Assembly (NCBI GenBank): GCA_905397405.1
Contig: CAJPVJ010000472.1
Span: 1 to 22,961 of the forward strand
Source of the DNA: Oppiella nova
Lineage: Eukaryota; Arthropoda; Arachnida; Sarcoptiformes; Oppiidae
Direction: 5' to 3'
DNA length: 22,961 nt
A program made the translations under genes and the position numbers. Of this stretch, positions 1-9,428 are shown in pieces (the stretch's first letter is position 1; each line of letters starts with the position of its first letter). The notes beneath the pieces were generated by a model. The model had not been told where the DNA came from and searched no databases. It worked only from the letters and a program-made list of their open reading frames with translations.

Positions 1-204
1 TTATTATATAATATTAATATAATTTATCAAGCGGATTTAAACAAAGTGTTTTAAAATTTTTAGTGCTAAAATAGTTCATTTAGTGTTTATATGTAATAAT
101 GCATTGTTTATAATATACTATTTAACTAGTATAAAATTATCTAGATGGTTGGAGTTTAGTATAGCTATGGGTTATAAATTATAAAATAACATATGGATAG
201 ACAT
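1..204. other. AT-rich flank, nothing recognised
   Basis: Low-complexity AT-rich DNA outside the palindrome. I see no coding exon, RNA gene or repeat end. In particular, the second-zinc-finger exon that should continue the receptor fragment at 628-835 is not here. Confidence 0.6.
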
Positions 205-565
205 ATAACAAAATGAGAATTTTTGTAAAATAGCATTTACTGTATATGAATCCCAGAGACTCGAAGTGACTTATCTCTCAATACTAATATTATGCTATGC
301 TTCATAGGCTAATACATTGTGAACTTGGTACATGTTACGTGACTTAAGTTTAATCACTTTATAGTACGGTCTGTATTTGTATTGAGAGATAAGTCACTTC
401 GAGTCTCTGGGATTCATATAACACAAATAATTTGAAAATAATTCGAAAATATTACTTATTCGTGTTAGTAAAGTCTCTTTAAAAATTATAATTATTTACA
501 ATATTATTATACTTTATTATACTTTATGTCATTTACGATAAAAGATTTTTCTCTCATTTTGTTAT
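205..565. repeat. Segment bounded by 14-bp inverted repeats, probably inverted
   Basis: ATAACAAAATGAGA lies at 205-218 on the plus strand, and its exact reverse complement at 552-565. The same 14-mer is at 22821-22834 in the right arm. There it is followed by about 25 bases (22835-22861) that match 219-245 in direct orientation, with few differences, up to ACTGTAT. Flipping 219-551 would therefore extend the arm symmetry to the MITE insertion point. I infer a small inversion between the two short inverted repeats in the left arm. The alternative is that the 14-mers are ends of an unrecognised short element. Confidence 0.55.
243..420. mobile_element. MITE-like element with perfect 42-bp terminal inverted repeats
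   Basis: Positions 243-284 and 379-420 are perfect inverted repeats of 42 bases, beginning TATATGAATCCCAGAGACTC, around a 94-base interior with no coding capacity. The outermost TA on each side (243-244, 419-420) fits a TA target-site duplication, as produced by Tc1/mariner-type transposases. That would make this a non-autonomous DNA element of about 174-176 bp. It is clearly less AT-rich than its surroundings, and nothing like it sits at the matching point of the right arm, so it is probably a late insertion. The perfect repeats imply a young copy. A transcript would fold into a long hairpin. Superfamily assignment is inferred from the TA only. Confidence 0.8.
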
Positions 566-627
566 AATAATAATATATTAATTACACATATAATAATAAT
601 AGATAATACAAATATAAGTATAAATAC

Positions 628-835
628 ACTGTTTTTAAGGGCAGTCCTTCTAAAAAATGCTTTACACGACTCACAGGAAATGGCACCAAAATAGTGAGCT
701 TGGTCATATAAATATAATGAAATAAAAGTAAAATTAATGACATTAATATATACAATATAAATATAAATAATTTAATTTACCATGAGCAATATCACCACAA
801 ATTCGACACACTTTTAAAAGTTTTTTATCACTCAT
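628..835 (-). pseudogene. Nuclear receptor 5' fragment, exons 1-2 only (first zinc finger), left copy
   Basis: Read on the minus strand, exon 1 is 835-781 (ATG at 835-833) and exon 2 is 698-628. They are joined by a phase-1 intron with GTAAAT donor and ACCAAG acceptor. The product starts MSDKKLLKVCRICGDIAH and continues AHYFGAISCESCKAFFRR, giving C-x2-C-x13-C-x2-C, the first zinc finger of a nuclear receptor DNA-binding domain with P-box CESCKA. A GTATTT donor follows, as in the complete gene. No second-finger exon or ligand-binding exons appear in the remaining 627 bases, whereas the complete gene needs only a 97-base intron there. It looks like a partial tandem copy of the neighbouring gene. 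A distant continuation outside the window is possible but less likely. Confidence 0.75.
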
Positions 836-2201
836 AATTATCTTGATACTTGCAATTAATAATTGCCAAATTAGTTTATTTATTTTTAATACACAATTTA
901 AATATTGTAATTATTAGCTATTTTTAAATATTTAATAATGGTTTTCCCTTATTAAAAATATTTAATAAAATTAATTTTTAAATAAATTCTATAAATAAAA
1001 ATAATTATAAATTTAATAACAAAGGGGAAAATAATTTATAAAATACTCGTTTCAATGTTGTTTATTAAAATAAATGTATATCTTTTAGTGGAAAATGGCA
1101 ATTTATTTAGTATATTATTTGTTATACTTTTAGTTTCATTATCAACAGTTGTCAAGGTTATAATTATACATTCCTATCAATTTACTTTGACCAAGTTGAG
1201 CAAATGTGCACACATGAACTTATCATGCAATGTTCAATATTATTGACAATAATTTATTGTATTTATACATTCAATAATGTATATTATTATTTTTGATATA
1301 CAATATCTTATTGGCATAGTATGCCTAAATAATAAATTAATGTAATTAGTTTTATATAAACTTAACTTACAATCAGACATATGTTTATAATTTAGTTATT
1401 TTTTAATTATATTGATCGTTCAGTTATTCGGAATACTTTTAATATTAATTATTTTTATGTAATATTTTTATTAATATTTTATAGATTATATTTTAAAATT
1501 AATTTAATTTTAATAAATTATCAATTCACTTATATTTAAATTTAAATTCTACATTAATGTTAAATTAAAAATCACCAATAAAATTATGGTAAAAACTCTT
1601 TTCAAACTTTTATTTATCGGTAATTTAACAAATTAATTATTTCTGCTATTTTCTAATGTTGTTAAAGTTTTACATACTTTTTAATTAATTACATTTATTT
1701 CTATGAGGTGTTCAAACAAGTGCTTAAAGATATTATTGATATATAAATACTTTAAATTGCTTATAGAGCTTATCTCGAAAATTAGTTAAATGATTAAATA
1801 ACATTTATAGATAATATTTTATATCTCTAGTTTATTTGTACACACAATTTAGTACTGTAGTTTATGTAATTAATTTATTAATACAAAAATTAATAAATGT
1901 AGCATTATATATTATGATGTTTACAATTTTAATTAACCAGGTAATTCTATTAATATTTGCTAATGTTGTTGAGAAAGATTTTTAAAGATGACAAACCTGC
2001 CAAATAAAATTATGAACATTTTTATTAAATTGTTTTGCAAATTCCTATTAATTATTGGGTAAAAACAACATTATTAATAAATTCTGGTCCTTTAATACAA
2101 TTTCAACATGTGTAAGGTTTTGTTAATTATTTCAAAATAATTGAAATAACCCAGGTTGAAATTTTATAAAGTCACTGAATTTACAGTATAATAACAATTA
2201 A
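836..2201. other. Intergenic region between receptor fragment and receptor gene, left arm
   Basis: About 1.4 kb of AT-rich DNA, matched by 21233-22550 in the other arm. It contains the upstream region of the receptor fragment and the 3' flank of the receptor gene. A 63-codon open frame at 1055-1246 is open in both arms only in part: its end differs, the composition is that of flanking DNA, and there is no family resemblance, so I do not call it a gene. Apart from the half-site near 1152 and a possible splice acceptor near 2000, I see nothing else. Confidence 0.6.
1152..1160 (+). promoter_or_regulatory. Possible nuclear-receptor extended half-site (TCAAGGTTA)
   Basis: TCAAGGTTA differs by one base from TCAAGGTCA, the extended half-site used by monomeric nuclear receptors such as FTZ-F1/NR5A and ERR. 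It lies 317 bp upstream of the receptor-fragment ATG. A similar site sits upstream of the complete receptor gene (4262-4270), and both are kept in the other arm. TTTGACCA, an inverted half-site, follows about 30 bases later. Binding is inferred only. Confidence 0.3.
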
Positions 2202-4014
2202 TTACTGTTGATTGCCATTGAGATTGTACTCCATATGCTGTGAACCATTAATCCGGATCTCATTCAACATTTCCATCAAATACTGTAATTTTTCGTTAGA
2301 TTCAGAAATAGATTGAAATTTTAATCGCAAATATCGGTGCAATAAATATATGTATATTCGCTGCTCAAACCTTATATTCAAACATAGTCATTTTTAATAA
2401 CAATTCATGCATATATAAACATAATAATATAATACTGTATTGTACTAACTTAACAGTAATATCATGCTTTAAACCAGGTCTGTATGGATTAAAATGTGCA
2501 ATTGCCTTTAGCTATAATTAAATAAAAGTTTTTAATTTTAACATTAATCTTAAAATACATATATAACTAAATATAATATAAAATATATTATATTATATAT
2601 TATATATATTATATATATATTATATCTAAATACCAAGTCCATGATAACTCTATCCTTGTTGAAATCGGGCCATAATTTTGGACAATATTTATATAAGAAA
2701 TTAATATTAGCTTTGTATGAATTTGTCTTATTACTTTCAAAAGTATTCAAATCAAGTAGAAATGAGATCTCATTATTCTGTAATTAAAAATAATTTTAAT
2801 TTTGTAATACAAGTATACTAGCAATTAAATATCACTTACAATAAACAAGGTGTAATAACCTGTTTGAGCATCAATTAACGTTATACACCTGAGAAAATGT
2901 GTTTCAATATATCCATAGATATATAATAAATACTGATCATGATCGCAAATATTACCCGACAATCCGTTTATATAATTTGCAAATTTAGTATAATTTTCAA
3001 AATTTTGAGCGATTCTGTTGACCCAAACTTTATTCACTTCAACCATATCTGTGGCGTAAACCGTTTGCCGACTCAATGGTCTAATGAACACATTTGAAGC
3101 ACTTATTAACTCCGATATTCTGTATATCTCGGACCCATTAAACTCTTTAAAACCTTCAGTCAAATTAAACACCGGAATCATAACTATTGTATTAAACTCG
3201 TTATTATTAATACATAGCATATTATTATCACAACTATTAATACAATTATTTAAATAACTGTTGTTTTGGTGATAGGTTTCAATTTCATTAATTTCTTGAC
3301 TAATCATATCGGGACTAATCATATTCATAGTATTTGCAAACAATATGTCCAACTCTTTGAAACTATTTTCACTGTCTTTCACTGTATTTTCACTGTAGTT
3401 ATGATTACAATGTATGGACTCTACTGTCGTGTTATCAGTGGTCGACGACACCACACAATGGTTTGATTGTACGACTCGTTTGCGTCGGTTTTTCTCAATT
3501 AATTGTTTAATCACTTGTTTTTGTGATTCACTTCTTATGTGTTTCTATACAATAATATAGTAAATAGTAAGTATTATAATTTAAAATAGTTTTAAGAAAA
3601 ATATTTTTAAATGTTACCTTGTTCATGCCTACGGCGAGACACTTATCATAGCGACACTTCATGCATAATACTCGGGTCCAGACGTTTATATCGCACTTTC
3701 CATTTGATTTACATTTTAAGGGCTAATAAAATAAATTGAGTAAAATAATAAAAATTGAAACTTACTTTATGCTTAATAATGTATTTTTTGGGGATATTAT
3801 ATAATAAACTTATAAATACTTTGTTTTTAAGGGCATTCCGTCTGAAGAATGCTTTACACGATTCACAGCAAACGGCACCAAAATAGTGAGCTTGGTCATA
3901 TAATTTTTTAAACATAAATATTATATGCAACATAAAATATTTTAAATAATAAAACTTACAATTAGCTTTATCACCGCAAACACGACAAATTTTTTTAGGT
4001 TTTATAATATTCAT
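2202..4014 (-). CDS. HR96-like nuclear receptor, seven exons, left copy
   Basis: Exons on the minus strand: 4014-3960, 3890-3820, 3722-3618, 3544-2840, 2777-2634, 2511-2450, 2370-2202. They total 1311 bases, or 436 residues. All introns are GT-AG and all phases fit. The DNA-binding domain has finger I cysteines 10, 13, 27, 30 (C-x2-C-x13-C-x2-C) and finger II cysteines 46, 52, 62, 65 (C-x5-C-x9-C-x2-C). P-box CESCKA is typical of HR96/NR1J and DAF-12 type receptors. Residues 78-436 are an Asn/Ser-rich hinge and a ligand-binding domain with the conserved FNPYRPGL...V...Q..Y helix region near 367-386. In this family the protein would be a nuclear transcription factor responding to lipids or xenobiotics. 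The C-terminus ends in NLNGNQQ without a recognisable AF-2 helix. Intron 5 is 122 bp because of an AT repeat, against 77 bp in the right copy. Gene structure confidence is high; the subfamily is inferred from the P-box. Confidence 0.87.
2572..2630. repeat. AT microsatellite in receptor intron 5
   Basis: A run of TATATTATATATTATAT-like repeats lies within intron 5 of the left receptor copy. The right copy's intron 5 (20845-20921) lacks it, so it expanded after the arms separated or contracted in the right arm. It adds about 45 bases but leaves donor (GTATTT at 2633) and acceptor intact. Confidence 0.8.
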
Positions 4015-4261
4015 AATATTTAATATAACAAATATCTATACAGTATAACGATTATTATTTATTATGGAATTAGTATCCAGGTCAAATGGCATTAATAATA
4101 GCTACTTATATTTTTTAATTACAGAAATCTTTTAAATAAAATATTTAAATTACAGGTTTATTGTTTCATTTTACGAAACAAATGTTCAATTTTTTAGTTT
4201 AAACTGCACTGAACAGCGACTACTGGTGTTATTATCAGCACAATGTTGTAATGAATAGTTG

Positions 4262-4270
4262 TCAAGGTAA
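4262..4270 (+). promoter_or_regulatory. Possible nuclear-receptor extended half-site (TCAAGGTAA)
   Basis: TCAAGGTAA, one base from the NR5A/ERR-type half-site TCAAGGTCA, lies 248 bp upstream of the receptor ATG at 4014. It is preceded by AGTTG as at 1147-1151 upstream of the receptor fragment, suggesting both upstream regions share ancestry. The right arm keeps it at 19227-19235. Autoregulation is possible but only inferred. Confidence 0.3.
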
Positions 4271-4938
4271 TAATAGTTTCTATTTCGTGAAGCAACTGCA
4301 CTAATAATGTATATAATTTCGCACAATTTCCTTTTGTGGTATATTTTTCATTTGTCAATAAAACCTGCAGTAATGTCATGAAACTATTAATTAATGCCTA
4401 CTTATAAATTAAAATAACTAAATAATCAATGATGTCTTATTATTAGAATGCTGGAACTGTATAATTTAAATATCAATGATTAAACTAATTAGAATATTTT
4501 ATTTATTTGAAAATAATTTTATTAATTATTTATTTAAATATATTATTCGAAAATCTATTTAAGTTTCTTTAACTATTGTTCCAGTTTTAAAGTATTGATA
4601 AATTAACATACAATTAACATGTATGTTTTTTGTAGGTATGTGTAGTATATAGCATGGTTGTAATACAATTTAGTATGAATATAGTTATTATATCGTCGAT
4701 AAATACCGATACTATTAAATAACATAAACTATTTAATAGTATTAATGTCAGAATATTTAGGCATTGTAATCTAAAACTTAAGGTAAGTTTAGATTTTAAA
4801 TTTCAAAAATAAAATAAAAACTATAAAGTTGTTAACAAAAAATAATCATGTATAATTAAAAGTTTACATTGCTAACTAAATAAGACATTAATTAGTTAAG
4901 TTTATTTTGCTTTAATTAATTATTTTTAATATAGTTAA

Positions 4939-5165
4939 TGGTATTCATTGAGAGGTTATCCGAAATGAGGGTCAGATTCTGGGGTTGGAAACTGTTTATT
5001 ATAAATAACTTCCGGTGCTATGATGTATGAAATTTTACTGTTTATTGGTTATGATTTTTAACAATTTCCCTAGATCATTCCTGGCTTGCATGTTTGTGAA
5101 ATTGTTAGAAATTTAGTTCAAACTAATTTTAATGTGATTAAATAAATTTATTAATTGAATTCAAA
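4939..5165. other. Inter-arm conserved non-coding block, left copy
   Basis: This block is less AT-rich than its surroundings and differs from its partner (about 18318-18545) at only about 4 positions in ~225. Neighbouring intergenic DNA (for example 5640-5840) differs at roughly 6 percent by eye. Open frames inside are short (about 30 codons). It may be regulatory, a small non-coding RNA, or a recent gene-conversion tract; sequence alone does not decide. Confidence 0.4.
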
Positions 5166-5321
5166 ACATTTATGATATTTATTTTAAAATTACTTACAAA
5201 TTACTGTAGTTTAAAGTGTCCAAGATTTAAAATGGGATAGTTTACATAAAATATTAATATTAACATGTTTGGCTAACTAATCCACAAATGCAAACCTTAT
5301 ATGCGAACAGATAATGTTCAT

Positions 5322-5545
5322 TCATCGGTAAAAATATTTCTGATAAACTTTAACAAATCTGAGACAATATTTGTCCAGGTCGTTCTGCTCGTAGGCCACA
5401 CCACAATCACATGTCCTCAATTTAATTGCCCTTAAATGCATTAAATGTGTCAGGGCACTTAATTCACTGAATACATAATCACTTCTACCATATAATAGGT
5501 CTGAAACGACAAGAATTGGGGTTCCTGTAAATGTTGCCCCCATAT
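5322..5545 (-). pseudogene. F-box/LRR gene relic (C-terminal end only), left copy
   Basis: Minus-strand reading resembles the last ~75 codons of the central F-box genes. Shared pieces include GGCAACATTTAC at the start, LTH..LRAIK in the middle and VYQKYF before the stop (compare AYHKYF). The start of the match is in the frame of the intact genes (GQHL.KLQYLSF). The rest lies in another frame after small insertions, with an extra LMH before LRAIK. No F-box or upstream LRR codons are found next to it. It is therefore a decayed copy, older than the palindrome because the other arm has it at 17813-18035. Confidence 0.75.
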
Positions 5546-6638
5546 GTTATATTTGTATATTTACTGTATATTCAACTGTATATTTATACTTAAAATGTGT
5601 AAAAACTTTCTACCTATACCTGTACATGTTACGTGACTTATAAAAATAATTAATTCAGACATAATTAATTAATTTAACTATTCCACAACTTACAGTTAAA
5701 ATATATTTTTATATCTTAAATAGTTATTTTTATTTTATTATTTATAATTCATATGTTGCTACGTTTGATAGCTTGTTACAGTATTTTATACAAAGTGCTT
5801 GTTTATAAGTTTATAGATTTTTTTGTGATAATACATAGTATTGTATTGTAAACAGTGTAAATGTGTTTCTAAACATTAAATGTTTACTCAAATAACATTT
5901 ATTAAAAACTACGAAAATCTAAATGTTATTAAATTCAAGGTTTTAAATAATCATTATTACTTTTACGAAGAACTGTGTTTGTGGTAATTACATTTAATTA
6001 TACTAGGTAGGCAGGTTTTAATATTTATTATTTATAAAATGCACTGATATATTGCACAGGGATATATTATTATAAAAAAAAAATATTTTATTAAAATGTC
6101 CCAAACATTTGTGATCAGTGCAACTTTTATACATTTGCACATCAAAAATGCACTTTAAAAGTGCTTTGAGTTGAACAAACATACAGTTAAACCTGTTATT
6201 TATGCTAAATTAGCCTTGATATTATGTGAGCACAATTATTGTATTTTACGATTGAATGTTAACTGATTATTAGCAAATTAAATTGAATATTATTATATAT
6301 GATGTCACTATGCAATAAATCAAGTTCTAAATATACTGTATATCCATAAACTTATAATTAACAAAGAGACTTAAAATGAAACTAAATAGACTCAGGCTAC
6401 ATTGTGGATATTTTGCACTTTAAATACATTAAGGCACAGGTTATGATAAATTAAGATAACAAATGTCTTGAGAAACTTTGATAAGCATATTGATCATATG
6501 ATTACTTATAAATAGTGTTGAACACTCAATGAACGGTTTATACGACAATATTTGAAACACAGCATATTATTGTTTACTATATAAGGTTCTTGCTAAATTA
6601 ATTAGTAATTTATTTATTAATAAAAAAAGTAAACAAAA
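5546..6638. other. Intergenic region upstream of CHK1, left arm
   Basis: About 1.1 kb of AT-rich DNA matched by 16718-17812. It contains a poly-A run near 6075, a GCACTTTAAAAGTGC-like short hairpin near 6147, and the CHK1 promoter TATA box at 6507. At 5622-5640 it carries GTACATGTTACGTGACTTA, which also occurs inside the MITE at 328-346. No gene seen. Confidence 0.6.
6507..6514 (+). promoter_or_regulatory. TATA box of CHK1 (left)
   Basis: TATAAATA lies 132 bp before the CHK1 ATG, in the context CTTATAAATAGT. The same 12 bases occur upstream of CHK2 (8778 and 8906) and both right-arm kinase genes, although surrounding DNA differs between CHK1 and CHK2. That conservation supports a real core promoter. 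Confidence 0.65.
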
Positions 6639-8025
6639 ATGGAAAATACAATTCCTGTTGAGGAGAGGCAACGGTTGTATGAATTGTGCAAAACTTATTT
6701 AAGCGGCAAATGGTCTGAAGTTACGGCAAATGAGTTGACTATAAAACCAGTTACGTATGTATTGACATAAAAATTATTGTTAGTATAAATCAATTTTTAA
6801 TAAATAATTATTTTCATTAGCGATGGATTTGTGAATAAATTATACTATTGCGGTCTACCCGACCACATGGACACCAAATACAACAAAGTAGTGGTCAGGG
6901 ATGTGGACTACGAGCAGTTTAAGGATTTTTACAATCAAACACATGTGATCGCAATGAGTGTGATTTTGTCGCAAATCAATATAAGTCCCAAACTATTAGC
7001 TGTATTTCCAAACGGAACTATCAATGAATTCATTGAGGTTTGTGTTTATTATACTAATAATTTATAACTATTTTAATTATATACGTAAACCCAGTGCCGC
7101 TATTTCAACGCTACCGATGATGTAAACCCCAAAACCGTGGGACTGTTAGCCCGAAAACTAGCAAAGTTTCACTCACTTGATATGCCTATTCCTAAGACTA
7201 CTAAGAGTATGACTGAACTGTTTAAAGATTTTTTCACCGAAGAACTAAAAACATCTGTTAATGAGGGAATGGTATTCAAACAGATCCATGAATACAATTT
7301 ACAGACATTCAAAGACTTGACTCTCACGGATGAGTTGTCATGGCTCGCAAATACAGTACAGGAGCTCAAGAGTCCGGTAGTCTTTTCGCACAATGACTTT
7401 AACCGTAGAAACACTTTAGTCCGCGATTCAAATGTTAACAATAATAAGGAAATGGAGATCTTTCTCATCGACTTTGATTGGACTAACTATAGCTATAGGG
7501 GCGCAGACTTTGGACAATATTTTTGCAGTTGGGGTCAAAAGGAGACTGACTTCGGGTCCGGAGATTTCCCGACTGACCCGCAAATGGCTCTCTTTATTGA
7601 CGCATATATCGAGGAAATGATTGAAATGAATGGCAATTCATATGCAAAACTTGAAATCAATTCACGCGAAAGGATTACAAAAGAAGCGAAATTGTTTGCA
7701 TTAATGGCTTTCATGAAGGATGTTATGTACTGTATTTGGCAAACAACACTCATCGGGGTCACCGACTTAATGGTAAACAAAATAATAAATGATTGATCCT
7801 ATTTTATTTGTACTTTTAATAGTCCTTATAATAGAAATAGTTTTATGTATTAACACAAAACTGTATCATAGTTACCTAATTTGCGGAATAGGTATCAAAT
7901 GATCTTGATTAATATAAATATTTATTAATTGCTTTTGTCTTTTACAGCCCAAAGCGGAAGTCCGATTTAATTGCTACCGGGTGCTCAAGAAACGCATACT
8001 TCATGAATATCCGGATTTACAATAA
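6639..8025 (+). CDS. Choline/ethanolamine kinase-like CHK1, four exons, left copy
   Basis: Exons 6639-6754, 6821-7037, 7095-7772 and 7948-8025 give 362 residues with GT-AG introns in phases 2, 0 and 0. The family phosphorylates choline or ethanolamine with ATP in the cytosol, the first step of phospholipid head-group synthesis. Evidence: N-terminal lobe DGFVNKLYYC (39-48), KVVVRDVDYE and PKLLAVFPNGTINEFIE; Brenner motif HNDFNRRNTL at 210-219 with catalytic Asp212 and Asn217; metal-binding IDFDW at 236-240 followed by YRGADFGQYF. The C-terminal exon (PKAEVRFNCYRVLKKRI) matches the family's last helices. Length fits the family. The glycine-rich loop reads TDGF where TGGF is common. Fewer aromatic residues of the choline pocket can be recognised, so the true substrate may differ. 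The stop overlaps an AATAAA. Confidence 0.9.
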
Positions 8026-8027
8026 AC
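8022..8027 (+). other. Polyadenylation signal overlapping CHK1 stop codon (left)
   Basis: AATAAA contains the TAA stop of CHK1 (8023-8025). The other arm keeps it at 15324-15319. If used, the 3' UTR would be only about 15-30 bases. CHK2 reads AAATAAT at this point and lacks the exact signal. Confidence 0.45.
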
Positions 8028-8746
8028 ATTTTACTTTGCAATCTTTTTATTGATAAATACTGTACTAGTAATAAAATATTTGTATTGATTCTTAATTTGA
8101 ACATGTCCAATAAATTTCAGGACTAAATTCAAAGAATATTTTAATTTTGTTATCTAAACATTTGTAAACTACATAAAATTTTATGCAAATTATGCGTTAA
8201 TATATTGATACAATATGAATGCAAACAACTTAGTAAGTATTTTGGTATAATATTACGTGTTTAGTATATAATATAGTCTATGTGTTTATGGATTTTTATC
8301 AAGGTTTCACTATTAATTAATATTAATTCTCTAAACAATAAAGTGGTCATAAATATAATAAAACTAAACCTAAAATGTACAATCGTAAGGAATGTCCTAA
8401 AATCATAGAATATTTCTGAGATTTATATTTTTAGTGCAAACGTCCTCCTGATAAGTGAAACAGTTAAACCTGTTTCAAATGACCTTGGTATTAAGAAAGT
8501 TATATAACTATAAATGTAACCTGTAGAATTTAGCATTTATTTTGGAAATTAAATTTAAATATATTTTGATGAAACAAATATTAATATTTACTGACCACTT
8601 GCAGTGATTATATAATATTAAAAAGGGTAATAATTATATAATGAAAATGACATTAAAATATCAGTACTTTGATTATCAACAATAAAATACAATTAAGTTT
8701 TCATCAGATATTTATGTTTTAGTACATTTTATTTATCAAAAGTGTA

Positions 8747-9002
8747 AAACAATTAATATGTACTTGTTCACGAGTTTCTTATAAATAGTTTACGCATTTA
8801 ATAAATCCTCACATGTTTGTGCTAAACGAAAATATTTGTATTTCAAATTCATAATTTAAAAAAGTTTATAAAATAAACAATTAATATGTACTTGTTCACG
8901 AGTTTCTTATAAATAGTTTACGCATTTAATAAATCCTCACATGTTTGTGCTAAACGAAAATATTTGTATTTCAAATTCATAATTTAAAAAAGTTTATAAA
9001 AT
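8747..9002. repeat. 128-bp exact tandem duplication covering CHK2 promoter (left)
   Basis: Copy 1 is 8747-8874 and copy 2 is 8875-9002, identical by eye with a period of 128. Each copy has a TATAAATA (8780-8787 and 8908-8915). The right arm has this sequence once (around 14430-14575), so the duplication followed the palindrome, or it is an assembly duplication. Confidence 0.92.
8908..8915 (+). promoter_or_regulatory. TATA box of left CHK2 fragment (second of two)
   Basis: TATAAATA lies 115-122 bp upstream of the ATG at 9030, matching the single site of the right CHK2. An identical copy at 8780-8787 comes from the 128-bp duplication. Confidence 0.55.
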
Positions 9003-9029
9003 ATCATATTTTGATAAATATTTGGAAAA

Positions 9030-9428
9030 ATGGAAAATACATTTCCTGTGGAAGAGAGGCAACGGTTGTATGAATTGTGCAAAACTTACTTAAGCGGCAA
9101 ATGGACTGAAATCACGGCCAATGATATGGTTATAAAGCCACTCAGGTTTGTAATATAAATTAATTTCTTTATAAGAAATACAAATAATTTTTACTTTAGC
9201 GATGGGTTTGTGAATAAATTAATCCTCTGCTGTCTCCCCGATCACATGGACACCAAATATAACAAAGTGGTAGTCAGGGATGTGGACTACGAAGCGTTTA
9301 AAGTGTTTTACACACAATCAGATGTGATCACAATCAGCGCCATTATGTCGCAAATCAATATTAGTCCCAAACTTTTAGGTGTATATCCCACGGGAACTAA
9401 AACATTGGGTTACCTGTTATCACAATAA
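9030..9428 (+). pseudogene. Choline/ethanolamine kinase-like CHK2, truncated 5' copy
   Basis: Exon 1 (9030-9145) and exon 2 from 9200 match right CHK2, encoding MENTFPVEERQRLYELCKTY and then SDGFVNKLILCCLPDHMD. Homology stops at 9399, after the codons for VYPTGT. The frame then runs through the F-box upstream repeat as KTLGYLLSQ and stops at 9426-9428. Exon 3 with the catalytic HNDFNRRN and IDFDW motifs and exon 4 are absent on this side. Any product (about 114 residues) would have only part of the N-terminal lobe and no kinase activity. Exon 1, the intron and the promoter are otherwise intact, so it could still be transcribed. Confidence 0.85.

Larger units (their letters stand above)
4015..5321. 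other. Receptor upstream region and intergenic DNA, left arm
   Basis: About 1.3 kb, matched by 18036-19480. It holds the 5' flank of the left receptor gene, the half-site at 4262, and a less AT-rich, better conserved block near 4939-5165. A 61-codon frame at 4194-4379 (minus) is not kept in the other arm, where indels disrupt it, so it is not called. No clear TATA box upstream of the receptor gene. Confidence 0.6.
8026..9029. other. Intergenic region CHK1-CHK2, left arm
   Basis: About 1 kb of AT-rich DNA matched by 14418-15319. It holds the CHK1 3' flank and the CHK2 promoter, and in this arm the promoter is duplicated as a 128-bp tandem repeat. No gene seen. Confidence 0.65.
554..9399. repeat. 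Left arm of giant imperfect palindrome (~8.8 kb)
   Basis: The whole segment is the reverse complement of 14046-22834, in the same order: receptor fragment, seven-exon receptor, F-box relic, CHK1, CHK2. Coordinates of matching points sum to about 23345-23505, drifting only at indels. Exon 3 of CHK1 differs at about 7 of 219 residues between arms, and the receptor's exon 4 at a similar level plus small indels. The inner end is sharp, at the ACTA shared by 9396-9399 and 14046-14049 inside CHK2 exon 2. The outer end is at the 14-mer near 552-565. Confidence 0.93.

Noticed and set aside
1055-1246. 63-codon hydrophobic open frame, extended to 103 codons in the right arm (22100-22411)
   Set aside because: The two arms agree only in the middle, the end is frame-shifted, and composition and position are those of receptor upstream DNA. 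No start context or family resemblance.
2550-2750. 66-codon minus-strand frame as a separate small gene
   Set aside because: It is receptor exon 5 plus AT-repeat intron sequence.
3729-3819. Receptor exon 2 extended past the GTATTT donor (VFISLLYN...)
   Set aside because: Splicing at GTATTT gives the standard six-residue spacing between the NAL of finger I and the first Cys of finger II; the extended frame meets a stop in the right copy.
3891-3959. Receptor exon 1 reading straight through to exon 2 as one long frame (KFYYLKYFMLHI...)
   Set aside because: This 69-base stretch is a phase-1 intron. Removing it restores the exact C-x13-C finger spacing, and the same holds in all four receptor copies.
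4194-4379. 61-codon minus-strand frame upstream of the receptor gene
   Set aside because: Disrupted by indels in the right arm and made of upstream AT-rich DNA.
7169-7468. 99-codon minus-strand open frame, also seen antisense to right CHK1 and, shorter, CHK2
   Set aside because: It is a shadow of the strongly supported kinase exon 3 on the other strand. It recurs only because the kinase copies are similar.
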